Positions 24,221 through 36,340 of a DNA stretch of 64,000 nucleotides are shown here, in pieces. The notes below the pieces were generated by a model, which worked only from the letters and a program-made list of their open reading frames with translations, had not been told where the DNA came from and made no database searches. Source of the stretch: Varroa destructor (Eukaryota > Arthropoda > Arachnida > Mesostigmata > Varroidae); the NCBI RefSeq assembly GCF_002443255.2, contig NW_019211456.1, positions 12,236,229 to 12,300,228 on the forward strand. The letters are read 5' to 3'. Numbering within the stretch: the stretch's first letter is position 1; each line of letters starts with the position of its first letter. The position numbers were made by a program, and so were the translations under genes.

Positions 24221-27200
24221 TATGGCTAGTTAGAGGTAGTTGAATAGGTTAGTGGTTATTCTAAACCGGGGAAATGGATGCATGCAATACAAACTGCGGT
24301 AGCATGGCACGCATGTTATGATCCTTTGGGAACGTCGTTTACTCGCTTTGTACACTGTAATGCTAAGGGGGCCGTAATGCTATGGGGCCCACTAAAGTAC
24401 CGATCGAAAGGTCCTCATAAACGAAGAGTTGCGGGATTTCACATGCAGGTCCAAATAACACGATTTATAAAAACCACAGTGAGTCATTAGCGAAAAATCA
24501 GTTTATGAATGGTTATGCCCCGATAAAACTCGCTAAGGTTAAAGAAAGCCAAGAAGAATCGCTGGTTCATGCTCGATGCAGGTATTAATAAATGAAAGCT
24601 AAGGCAAAAAAGTAGAAATTGTATTAAAAAGGTAGTAAGTACTAAAAAACGTAGTATGATTATATGTATGATGATTAACAAAATCGACGATAGTGATCTG
24701 CGGGCGACATATCAAACGTTTTTCCGGATGCACTTTGGTGCCAGGACATACTATAAATGACCATTAGACGAATGAAACCTTCCATCGCGGCGTCAGGTAA
24801 TATACGTGGTTAAACCCAGAAATTTCTTAATCGAGGCTAAACTTTCTTTTCTATTTTTATAATTTACCTGTCAACTAAATCAGGCAGAACATACGGGGTA
24901 CAAAACTAGGTAGAAGAAACTCATTTCCATGTCAACTATATGGGACACACCCGATGTACATCAACAACACAAATCATCTACGCTCCGTAATAGATGATAA
25001 AATATATAAAACAAATACAAATACAAATAACAAACAAAAACGTCAGTGTTACAAGGTAACACTCACGTACAGCACCGTCTAACACTTTCATGGTATCTAT
25101 TCAAACTTCAACGCGTATTACTAATAATGAAGCCTGCTTTTCTCATATATTAGGCAAAGAGCCTCCAGGAAGCGCCCAGCAACACATGATGAAGCCCATG
25201 TGACTTTGCTGATTACCCTAGATCATTTAAGCGGCAGAAAATAACCAATACATTCTCTTTTCCTTTGAAAAATATAACTTTCCTACAGTTGAAATATGCG
25301 ATCGCGGTATTCACGACATATTTCAACAACTCCGGGAGGCTACCATTGAACTACCTTTATCACAAATTTTTTCAAATATTTTTGAACAAAATAAAGGTTT
25401 AAGACATTCGTCTGCTTTTAGTAATTAGATTTTTGGCGGCTAGGTATAGATCATATCACCCGTTTTTCCCTTAATTCCGAACCGATCTAATTCGAGCACT
25501 GAGCTGGTCCTACCCGATACTTCTCAAGAGATTTACCGGGATAGATCGCTATTAACGAAGTGCACCTACGCCAGTGATTTACTCTTTATCAATTGCTCTG
25601 ACTATTGCATTTAGACATGTGCTTCATTTGGTCTGGGTTCTCGTGCGTTCAGTTGTTGACGGCAATCGGTCGAATTACAGCATTGTTGCGAAGAAACGCC
25701 ATCGGATTGAGCTGCTAATATTAAGAAACAGCCGTGATACTGAGTATCTTTTATTAGAGATAACTGTTAGAATAGGTAACAAGGATAAAATGCCGAGAGA
25801 TGCACGTTCCGTCCGAATTTCAATTTCAGCATCGTCACTCTTATTACGACCCTCAATCATCGTTCAAAACGGCTTTCGATTCGATATTTCCAATACAGTG
25901 CGCCTTAGAAATCTTTCCAGCAAATTTCGGGTTGTCATAGCAAACGAAGGACGCGCAGACTGGATCCTTCGTGGTCAACCTTGAATCTGCTTAGACTAGC
26001 TTATTTATAGGCCCCTATTCATACTAAAAGTATTTTTGCTGGGAAGCTTGTAGTGATCATAATAACTTAATTTTACCTATTTAGATCGCATTCGGTTTTT
26101 CGTATGGTGACGACAAGATGCAGCCGCAATACGAAACTATGTAGCGGCCATACACTCTTGCGGTACTTGAGGACCTGCAAAGCGACATCACGATAAACTT
26201 CGAAGTAGCGAAAATATGGACGGCTTGAAATAGTTTTATGGCGTCAAGGGCCTCTTGGAGAATTTTTTATTCAGACAATTTGCGGAGCGGCTGGAATTCT
26301 CGTAAATAAAAAGCTCAGTCACGCACGGCTTGTGATCGGGGCAGAAGCGGCACTTTATTACCTCAGGAATTCAGCGACTCTTTTCTGTAACTGACAAGTG
26401 CAGAAGTGGATTCGGGAAATTACTCGTGAACGGCCGCGTAGTAATTTCTAATAGCACTTAACGGAGGTAAAAGTTCGACGAAAAAAACACTCCTCTCATG
26501 ATCGCGGCCCAGTACGTTTAATACGCACATTAAAGACGTCATTACTTATTGACAAGGACGACATTATATTCGCTATAAACCCGATAAAAGGGCTATATCG
26601 GTATTGACTATATGTTCACTAAAGAATTTGGAAAGTAAACATGAGAACTAGTAGAAGAATTGCAAATGGTATTCTTCTTCAAACAACTTCAACAGTCTAT
26701 TCTGTATTCAAAGACTGACCAGAGAGTGGCAAAGGGGCACTATCATATAACAAATAAATAAGATTCTCTACCTTCACCGCTCGACACTTGCTCGGAAACT
26801 ACTCGTTTTCACAAATGGAAGTTTTAATAACGATACCAGTACAGCATCACACATGCGGAGGCGCAGTCAGCGTAGATCGGTTCCAGTAAGTTCACATCAA
26901 ATCATAACAAATTGACTGCATTAGGCGTTCCCGGAGAATATCAATAGATGGTTATAGTCTGCGAACTTCACCGAGTGCACTTCGATTCGTATTAGAACAT
27001 GCCTGAGGCCAAATAACGTACTCGCTTTTGTTAACAACGCTTTTACCCCGCGTAAACTCTAAGCAGAAGAGCTGCACCGAGCGTTATCGTACAAACGCAC
27101 AAAAGCGTTACACGTAATTCGGAGCTCTATTTCGGCATGTAGACATGATGTTTTGGTCCGTGTCAAATACGATGAAAAATTAGTGGGGAGGTAAATCCGG

Positions 27201-30200
27201 GACGGGAACGGGATACATGACTTGCGAACCCTACTGCAAGGCTGTTTGCCTCTCTTATTATTAATGCAATATGAGCACTTAGGATTAATCAAGTAATGTC
27301 CAGAAGAATCAGTCTTGCCTACGTTGACAAACGGAATCGCCTTCCTTGATGCCCTATTATGCTTAGCGTTACGAAAAAAGAAAAACTGTGTTATTGTCGA
27401 TGTTTTTCGCTGCGTTTTTAAGCCTCGATGATGTAGTTCGGGAAAAAAGATTTTGCAGTTATCAGCTAGATGACGGTATACTTGAGAAGAATAGTCGAAG
27501 AATCATGTGCGATGTATAAAGGTTTCGTAAAAAATATTTCAATATGCGGCAGGCACGCTGAAGGCATTTTCCGGCTTGGCCGTAGAGACTGGGTTTCCGA
27601 TAACGACTTCTTTCGGAAGATATTTGTACTGGAGGGCTGTCTATACGGCGTCGTACTCGTGCCAAATTATGGGATAATATGTTTCTCAATGTCAACGCAA
27701 GGATGAAAAATATATAGAAAAGCTAATTTATTCACAATAGATTTCTTAGTTATTAACATTAGAAGATTTTCTAGTTATCTTGCCTATACCATGATTATGT
27801 CTCATGTCGACTCTTCGGAAATGTTCCTAAAAATTTATCTGAAATCGTGCCTAGAATAATTGGGAATGTCAATACCGTCGATTGTTCGATCAAACAAGTA
27901 GAACGTAGATGCCCTATATCTCTGCGAAAAGCCGCAGCCCAGGGGTAAACGGTTAAACAATTTGTGGTATAGCTCCGTTTGTCCCTAGTCTGAGGGTTAC
28001 AGCCGATTGTGCTTACTGAACCATCCTTTACGCTTGGGCTACCAGTGAAAAAAAAACGCTGGAACCGAACCAACAGCCAAAGACCCGGTTTGCTCCGGAC
28101 GCTTACGGGAGTCAGAAATTTTGTTCTCAAGCATACTTCCAGCATAGTAAAGTTTGGAATTGATACTGGGTGACACCCTGCCAATGTGTGCTTTGATTTG
28201 GCCGTAAGGCCGTCCTGTTCGCTGAACGCTGACTCTTGGTTCAGAGCCCAGGCTGTCAGGAAACGCTCAGCAGAACTGGTTCGGACGAAGTTCGAAAACA
28301 GGAAATGCAGTCGGGCAAGCTTTGGCCGTCCACATATTGGACTAATTAAATTTAGGGACCACCAGTTAAATGAAAAAAGGAAGAAAGGGTAGAGCGCTTG
28401 ATTGTACAGGGGAGCAGCGTAGAAGTAGTACAGGGAGAAGCACTAGAAAGACAGAAAGACGTGTCTGGTAAATGTTGTACAATCGAAATTATGCACAGAG
28501 GGCAACGCAGGCGAGTGAACGCAATATGGTGTCATAAACGGCGAGGGCAATCGGGGGAGAACGTAGTCATCGGCGCCATTTGGTCTCGGCGGCGTTTTAA
28601 CTCATTTTGTCAGTAGGAACGAGCTCAGTGGCTTTCAGAGCGCCTAGCTACAAATCGAGCAACTGTTAAATTTCACTGGGTTCAAATTACTCTGGAATTT
28701 GGTCGTCCCTGGTAACGTTTCTCCAATTGTTTTCCGGCAAAAAAGTTTGGGTTATAAGGTCATTAGGGTCGCTATTTGGGAACAGGGTTCAAAGCAAGAA
28801 ATATGAGCTGTATTTAAATGCTCCACTCACGTAATGAACTTCTATAAATAAGTTGAAATGTGTAAGACACATAAGAACAAGTTACAGATAAACTGAAAAT
28901 GAGTATGCTAATGAACACATATTATGAGGGCTATATACGTATTAAATATACGGTCTTATAGAAATATAATGTATACTTACCTTTCAAGTTAACACAGAAA
29001 GAATACATGCGCGTTGGAGAAAAGTGTTGGAAGTTGGAAAAAAGGCTGGGACACATGATAATGTAATCGTCCGACGGATGTTCAAAATTATTCCGTGCGA
29101 TTTGGTACTAACTGTATAACCCCTTTAGTTGATTAAAGTAAGCTATTCCCCATATAGAAAAAATAGGGGAAATGTCAATCGGTGGGCACAACCCCCGCCG
29201 CAAAAAGATTCTTTCAATTCTTCAATATTCCCTAGGAAATTTTATCCCTCGGAGTTATCATGTATTCAGCTTTATCATAAAGTCAACTATCTTCATTTTC
29301 TTTTTTCTAATATCCTTCTCTGAATAAGAGAACATGTTCTATACAATGATCTCTCGAAAAGGTTCGATAATATGTTTAGGTACGGACGAATTATTCTAGA
29401 AGAACGGTTCCACATTAGGGACGCCTACTGACGGTAAGTTCTAAAACGTTATCACGATAAAAACGTGACTAGGAACAACTAAATTTGGCTCTATGCGCGT
29501 TTGTATTGTACCGCAGCACTTGTAGAATATACAACTTTTACAAATTTATGTAAGTTACATTGGCTCTGGTTTGGGCTCAGCTTTTCAAAACTCTGTTCAG
29601 CAGACCCAACTAACCAAATTAAAAGAATTTATAAATCTTTTGACAGTAGCCTTGCAGCTATTATGTTTTCATGAAACAAATTAGAAACGCGGTCAATAGA
29701 AATAATAGCTAAAGGTATAAACAGAGTTAGGAAGTTTTCCCATTCTTGTCGGCGATCGCTAGAAATAACCTGCAAACCTTACGTATACAACTGTCAGATT
29801 ACTCAAATGAACACTTCTACTGAGAGATTTTCTCCAAACCTCAGAGAGGCAGAAGAATGACAGTATATAGTGCGTAAATGGTGAGATACTGACAGTACCA
29901 TATAGATACCTACCTTAATCGTAAAGTCATGTTTGCACAAAGCATTCCGCCCCAGCCGTCTTAAAAAAAATGATAAAAATAATAGATTAGCTAGGTTTTA
30001 TACGTTTCCTTGTCCTGAATTTCAGATGTTTTCAGTAGAAATATATAATCCATATATAATATAGCAGAATATATAATCCGAAACCCGCTGTTTTTTTTTC
30101 GCTGTGAAAAATCTATCTAGATATAGCCCGTCACCTCTTTGCACGAGGCCATGTCCTAGAATAATTAAAAGCTGACCAAACTGAAACCTCGACCTAAAAC

Positions 30201-31246
30201 ATCGTTAATTGCTTGCACAAAATTTACAAGCATAGTGCTGTTTAATTATGCTATGATAGCTCGTCTAGGGGCCACCCAAAGCGGACCTTTGTTTAGATTA
30301 TTGTAGCAACAATGATAAGCACTATATTTCAATAACATCGTGTGCTACTTTTACTCACGTAACTAACAAGCTTCGTTAGATTGTCATCTTTACGTTAAGC
30401 ACTGCCCTACTTCGAAGATGCCTCTGTTCATTGGCCTATTTCTGGGCTTAGGGTCAAAAGCTTATATGACTGATCCGTCTATTTGTATAAGGAACTATAC
30501 CAATCACACATGCTCGCTTTAGTTCTTTTCTTGGCGATGACTTGACCCCGATCCTCGCTTTTAGAAGCTTGCATCTGAGGATATATATTAATGCTCAAGT
30601 TCAGGGTGTTCGGGGGGCGGCGGGTGGGTGCCGACTGTGGATTCGTAGATGCTTACTTCATTCGGCCAATCGACACATGCGATGAATAGTAGTAATAATA
30701 TTTCTATAGTTTTAGAGTAGAGTTTTTTAAAAGATGTTTCCGTCGAGCAGGATAAAAGCTAGTTAGCTCTTATAGCCATTTTGTTAATCTTCATAAACCG
30801 ATACAATCTCAATACAATGAAATACATATGACGACTTATGTATCGAGCCGCCAATTAAATTTTTGTATAATTTTGCTGAAGAAGCGAAATCGAACTCTGG
30901 GACCTTCATCTGTACTTTCTATATTCCATTCACAGCTCTGACCTGTTTCATATACCGTAGGAGCGCATTAGAACTAGTTTGTATAAAATATATGTATACT
31001 GTTAAAAACGACTCGTCAGATCGTTGCGGTGAGCGTTCACGAGTTATAAAATGTTTGTCATTTCAATGAAGACGTACGTAAACTGCATTTTTACAGGCGC
31101 TCATAATATATCATGACGCAGCACGCAGGGCAAACGATTACTATTCTGCATATTGTTCAATAATGCAAATTTAGAACTCGTCCTATGAATATCTTATGCA
31201 TTAGATCCTGATAACGTCCGTCCAGCTTCACGGGTGTCTTACCAGC

Positions 31247-31444
31247 ATGTTAAAGGATTTATTTAAATTTCATGTATTTAAGGTCACAGGACTCGCTTCC
31301 ACGAACATAATTATCCGCAGTGGCGTTTCAAGTTCGATTCCACGAACAGAAAGCGAGATTATATGGAATTCTTTATTGATTGGTTACGTATTCAACCAGT
31401 TCGCCGATCCGGTAAAGAACTATGGAGTCCAAGCGATAAAGTGA
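31247..31444 (+). mobile_element. LINE reverse transcriptase relic (65 codons open)
   Basis: The uninterrupted frame reads LKDLFKFHVFKVTGLAST (compare WLKDFLxxRxFKVxxxGxxS), then IIIRSGVSSS (compare xxxSGVPQGS), then LLIGYVFNQ (compare LFxIYVND) and FADPVKNYGV (compare the catalytic FADDVKLYxxI). All four blocks are in one frame and in order. The SGV-to-FAD distance is about seven residues short. The second catalytic Asp is replaced by Pro, so it is dead. No SKAFD block was recognised upstream. Confidence 0.6.
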
Positions 31445-31984
31445 AGACAAGTGTGCCTAGAGCTTTCGGACAGATTATAACACCTCACAATAGTTCCGTC
31501 TATAATTCTAGTCTAGTCTATAATTCCGTCTATAGTAATAGTGCCGTCTACCCGCAGTTTATTAGTCGATCGCAGCTTTTTTTTTCCCAATCTTTCATTG
31601 TATTTCCTAAAGTCTCTTAACAATTTTACGAAGTTTTTGAGCAGTTGGTGAATTAGAGTCCTTGCTCAAGTGTCCGGACCATTTTAGGGCACTGCATAAA
31701 TATATGCATGTGCGTATTTCACGAAAAACCAGGCTTTTTGAAACTAACCATCCTTAAACTGTCAAATATATATACGGAGAGCTTTGAAATCGAATAACTT
31801 CTAAACTAGTTTAGATAGCATCATGATTTTTTAATTTGTGTTAGACGTACTTTCGTTTTTTTTTCACACATACTTGTCCTAACGCTCCGGTAACCTCTGG
31901 AAAGCTATATACACACCATTTGCATCCCCGTATGTAGTTTCTACATCTGTGGCTCTCCGAGTTAAGTTGATATGTGCGGAATAT
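31445..31984. other. Stretch between relics with an imperfect tandem repeat
   Basis: No gene. Between 31495 and 31552 the words gtctataatt, ttccgtctata and tgccgtctac recur as an imperfect tandem repeat of about 18-20 bp, just beyond the LINE fragment. Confidence 0.5.
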
Positions 31985-32390
31985 GCTTACCTGCCAGTTA
32001 CCTTTTTTTAGGGACACCCCGTAATCACACAGACTTCGATCGGTGGAGTAAGTGGATTAATGTCAACGTTCGATATACCTCTACTAAATGCAAAAAGTAA
32101 TTGAGGCACGGTGATGAGGTCTGGCGCTATCATCAAGTCACCCGGCTATGTACGTTCGATTGCCATACTAACGATTCATAAGAATTGCATTCATTGTTTC
32201 CTTTTCGATGACTAAATCGTAGTAGTAGAGGCGCCGAATGTCCAGTGACATCCATCATCGCATATCCGAACTTACTTACCACTGCCGTAAAACTGACTTT
32301 TTATTCGGGGCGACGCGCTTCTTTCGCCTAGCTCTTGTTTGGCTAGCGGTAGAGATTCAGCCATGACTCGTCTACGATTCTTTAGGCAGG
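31985..32390 (-). mobile_element. Mariner transposase relic with exact DD34D spacing
   Basis: On the minus strand DSARPH (Asp codon 32129-32131) matches HDNARPH at the second catalytic Asp. STYSTDRSLCDYG (Asp codon 32024-32026) matches PPYSPDLxPCDYxL at the third. The two Asp codons lie 105 nt apart in the same frame, so exactly 34 residues separate them, the hallmark of mariner. Upstream, SASPRIKSQFYGSGK resembles SPxPKKFRxxxSxGK, and VMAESL near 32350 resembles VTxDESW at the first Asp. Four stops interrupt the D2-D3 segment. It shares a near-identical 24-bp block with the relic at 48.2 kb. Confidence 0.72.
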
Positions 32391-33699
32391 CTTTTCTGTT
32401 GATTGCAAATCGTACGTGGAGTACACCTTAGCTTCGAAGCTCTGCTTTTATGAAAAGCTGCTTTGCCTAAAGCCGTCACTAGTTTTTAAAGAACTTTCGA
32501 ACAAAAACTTGACCACTAACTCTTGATTTTTGAGACATAAAAAAAGCGCGTTGTTAATTTAAGCTTCGTACTAGATGGTTGGTGAGGAAACTAGAGCTAG
32601 AATATAATACGTGACCTGTTTTATAGCATCTTTACCAATTAAGTCAGTTCTCCACCGACACTTCCTGCTTTACCGAAATGCCTATAAATACCCTTTTCTT
32701 TAATTCTCTCTCTAATTATTTGGAATAGTATAGCTTCGTTGGCCATTTATCCACGCTTTGCCTTAGCCAGCGCCTCTCTAGCTCAAAAGCTAGCCAGAAA
32801 CTCCAAACTCCCTCTACAGGACTTGCACTGAGCCGCTGTTGCACAATGTAAACCTCGATTTAAACGACTGAGTAGTTCTGTCATTACGACAACTATTGCG
32901 TCAGCTGGTATCGTCGTCGGTACAAATATCTCTTTCATAGTCCACAGCTTAGAAGAAATTCATCGCGTACACAATGTCTCCATTTTGATGAGTCGCTCTC
33001 CCTATTTAACATTCCCCTTTCCTTCTTACCCATCATATGAATGTCTGAATATTATTAATATATAAAAGAAGAGACCGAAGTAAAGTGTCGTCGTGTTCAG
33101 CGAGCGCCTAACCTATAGATGGATGTAACGATCCAATGGTTAAGGTACATTAACGTAACTTAGTACATGGCCTACCTGTTTCATAAATGCTATCATTATT
33201 ATGATTGTGTTATCGTTTGCAACTCTGTCTTATGAACGCCAATTGTGCACTGACCATTTTGTGAGAACGTAGCCTACATAGTGCAAAATTTTAAGAGTCT
33301 TAGAATGCCACATTGCAGTATCGACATTACAAGCTTTCTGTCCGAGTCAATATTCAGGCTGTACATTGTCGCCTTGTTTTTGTCGAAAAACAAAAACTCC
33401 TCCAACATATATCTAGTGCTACAAGTTCATCCTTACATTTGGTGGAAGTACTATTTATGACCATATATTAACGTTCGATTCATATTTTTCCCTCGAGTAT
33501 CACTTCTGGTTAACAGCACAGACAAAAGCGAACTTGAAATTTCAGTCGCGCAAACCGTATGTCGTTGATCCTATTCAGCGTTCACTGTAGTTTTGATCTA
33601 CTAACAAGAGCTTACCCTCAGCTTCGTACATTGTTGTGTGTCCCTTTAATCCCCGTAAGTACGTTTGCCATTTTAGCTCGATCATTATGAGGGGCCGTA
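32391..33699. other. Stretch with no recognisable gene
   Basis: The N-terminal part of the adjacent mariner should lie at the low-coordinate end of this interval, but I could not recognise it. A small hairpin occurs at 33376-33397 (8-bp stem gtttttgt/acaaaaac, 6-nt loop). No gene. Confidence 0.45.
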
Positions 33700-34080
33700 G
33701 CAAGAACGTGGAAGATAGCTAGCTTTGTTTGCTTCTCCAAAGATGCCTATCCGCTCTTTGTCAGTTACTTGTCGCTCATTGCATTGCAGAACTTGGTCCT
33801 GTGAACTATGTCATATGCTCTTTTCATATCTAAGAAGAATGCGATCAGGCCAGTTCTTTTGTTATGGCCTGCGAGATACAATAGAATACGAACTTCGGCC
33901 TATTCAGGGAGCTGCGGTTTTGACAATGATTAAAACAGCATGAAAATACTGATAAAATACGCGTCGCACTGCGCAATACATCTTACAACATAATAGTTAC
34001 ATCTTCAGAGTTACTGTCCTCGCGGAAAATGACAGCTGTTTTTATTGCGAGTAGGTTTATCAATCTTTCCTCTGAAATCC
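33700..34080 (-). mobile_element. LINE reverse transcriptase relic
   Basis: On the minus strand LIAFFLDMKRAYDIVHRTKF (about 33790-33850) is a good match to the LINE motif xxxFLDxKKAYDxVxHxxL that contains a catalytic Asp. Upstream on that strand, EERLINLL and FREDSNSEDVTIML (about 34000-34070) resemble the xERLIxxRL and GFRxGRSTxDAIxxL blocks. The spacing between these and FFLD is longer than usual, and stops occur between them. The open stretch at 33725-33943 on the + strand is its antisense shadow. Confidence 0.5.
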
Positions 34081-36151
34081 CTTTTGCCGCGGGTTTGTTA
34101 GTCATATGTTTCTAATAGCTTTCTGGAGTTTGTTACCGAATACGGCCACAAAAATCGTCTCTTCTACTTTATTTCTTACATTTATAAATATAAGTAGCCA
34201 AGCTTCATGTTGTGTGCGCTAAACTACGGGACAAATATAGTTCCCTCGGCAAGCAATGAATTCGGGATTGACCTTCCAATAGTACGGTATAATTGATTTC
34301 ATATTTCTCTTTCTTGCAGATTTTTTTCGTTTTTTTTTTTTTTTTTTTTTCTATCTAGATTGCTGTTTACAGCTGGACCTGTTTTGAAATGTAATCTATT
34401 CATCATTGCTCGTACAATAACAGTCATTTTTAAAACATTATTTTTTTCATATCTTAAATACATTCTGTCGCTTTATATATTTTTTACATTCTACGATTTC
34501 ATTTACTTGTCATGCTATTTCTGAGCGGCTTTTTCTCTCGTTTGTTGTCTTTCTCTCTTAGGTCTTCTAATTTTGCCCTCATAAAAAATTAGTGGGTAAT
34601 ATACTTGCCTGTTGATTTAGGAGCACGTGGCGGTCTAGGTTCGAACGCGTGCATAGGTACGCTTCGTTCCGCTCGTCCGTCGTCGGAAGCCACTCGTCTG
34701 GTAGGATGCCTGACAGCGACGTTGAACGTAAATCTCAAAACATTTAGGTCGTTTAAGCCTCTATTGCGTCAGAGTGTTTATTCTCTAGCTGTTTGCTAAG
34801 GGTAGTACTTGATACTTTTGTAGTCTCCTTCATGCCAATTCCTCTATTCCCCGGTACGCATCGGTTTTTATTTACTATCTTAATGACTGCAATGTTTACC
34901 TTAGCTTAGAATGTATTTTTTTCTGTTATCATAATCATAAACCTGGTTGTTATGGTACATTTTTTTTCTACCTTCTTTCATACAGATAGGCTAAGTTCCA
35001 TATTGCCCTATACTCTAGCTTGCGTTTAGTCGATTGCCATTTTTTGGTTCTCTCTATGTGTATATATGAGGCTATTTAAGGATTTATAACTAAGAATTAT
35101 ATTTTCTGAATCATTCTGGATCCGTAATATTTATTGCACCGAGTTAAAAACTAAGCCCCCTCAAAGTACGAAGTATGTTGCAGCGAGAATGCCTGATTAC
35201 AAGGATAACTCGTTACTAGGCTTGAGCCTATTTGAGCGATCACTACATATCGTAAACACTTGTTAAAGGCACATATTAAGCATATTTTGGTTAAAAGCTT
35301 GACATTTGGAATCATGGAGGAACATCGAAGTGGTGTGTAAAGTGTTTCCACGCAAAAAGCTTAAATCCATATCAATTGGGCAACGGAAGAGAAATAACCG
35401 TTTTAACTAATGTAACTAACCAAAAAAGACAGAAATATTATATTTATTCCTATGACTTTGAGCCGGGTCTAACAAATTTCTGTATTAGCAGTTTTGTGCG
35501 AGTAGCACTTATTTAAAAAAAAAATTATGCCGTTGTGCATTACATCAAAAATTTCGAGAAATTTCTTCTTTTTTGTGCATGACTGTGTATGTTATTGCCG
35601 GCAATACGCAATGCGCCAAACGAATAACAATGCTTCCATTGCAACAATGCTACCATTTTTATTGGTCGTTCAGCATGAAACAAACAAATATATATATTTT
35701 CTTTTTTATAACGATGTCACATTCTGCAACACTTTTTTCTATATATAGAATATTTTTATATTCAAGATGCACTTGTACTTTTTGAAACTGATCCACGGCC
35801 GTTCATTTGGATATCGTCAGTTGGATTTACAGCGGGTGAATTATAGTGAGCAATGGAAAATTAAAAAAATTTAGTATTTTACGAGTATGAGTTTCATTTT
35901 GAAGCTACAGCGGTGAGGACAAAATTCTATTATTAGAAACCCTGTTGGTCCGAGAATCCTGGGGAGGAAATTTCCACTGTGGAAATGAGTGTCGTGAAAG
36001 GTCCCCAATGAAGGCGAGCAACGAATTGTGAAGAACTGTTATTGAAACTAATTCATTTTAAACTGCACAGTTGTTAGCAGTCAAAAATAGCACATCTGAT
36101 TACCTCGATCGAATTAATAAGAAAAATTATTTAAATTAATGGGTCACAACA
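34081..36151. other. Stretch with no recognisable gene; poly-T tract
   Basis: No supported gene. A 21-T tract is at 34330-34350. A GC-richer patch (34600-34800) is open on the + strand for 64 codons without recognisable features. Confidence 0.5.
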
Positions 36152-36340
36152 ATGGGTGGGCTTAGCTTAGCTATTTACTACAGCTTCCTTGGGCTCGCCG
36201 TTTCTTCTATTACCGGACGACGCTCGAGTTCACAACGAAAAAATCATGGTCGCAAAAACTATAGTGTGAAACTCAACTGTCACCCGTCATACTTGCCAAA
36301 TTGTAAGTACCCCAGACATTTACGACAGTGGGCCGAATAA
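36152..36340 (+). mobile_element. Mariner transposase relic
   Basis: The 62-codon open stretch begins with LAIYYSFLGLAVSSITGRR, resembling INxxYYxxLLxxLxxxIxxKRR. It ends with CHPSYLPNCKYPRHL, resembling PHPPYSPDLAPSDYHL at the third catalytic Asp (His-Pro, Tyr, Pro and His-Leu are in register). About 17 residues expected around the HDNARPH motif between them are missing, and the third Asp is replaced. It is open only because it is short. Confidence 0.5.

Larger units (their letters stand above)
23901..31246. other. Long stretch with no recognisable gene
   Basis: After the 3' end of the membrane-protein gene I find no supported gene for 7 kb. It contains a CAAATA-type simple repeat near 25011-25040. 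It also has unassigned open stretches at 25574-25984 (+, 136 codons), 27470-27706 (+), 27795-28184 (-, 129 codons) and 28186-28616 (+). These have no recognisable motifs or splice context. A patch near 30420-30660 (+) weakly recalls a LINE reverse transcriptase (see rejected items). Confidence 0.45.

Noticed and set aside
25178..25250. THDEAHVT on the + strand resembling the mariner VTxDExW site, near a cacatg/catgtg inverted repeat.
   Set aside because: The Trp and downstream motifs are missing and the hairpin arms are only 6 bp.
30420..30660. Possible LINE RT: LGLGSKAYMTDPS (like FLDFSKAFDxVPH) and a GC-rich SGCSGGGGWVP (like SGVPQGSxLGP), + strand.
   Set aside because: Two loose matches with no FADD remnant; the second is dominated by low-complexity G-runs. 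Too weak to list as a feature.
31363..31620. Protein repeat NSSVY/NSVY in an 85-codon open stretch.
   Set aside because: It overlaps the better-supported LINE frame in a different frame. The apparent protein repeat is the translation of an imperfect DNA tandem repeat.
33725..33943. 72-codon + strand open stretch.
   Set aside because: Antisense of the LINE RT relic carrying FLDMKRAYDIVH.
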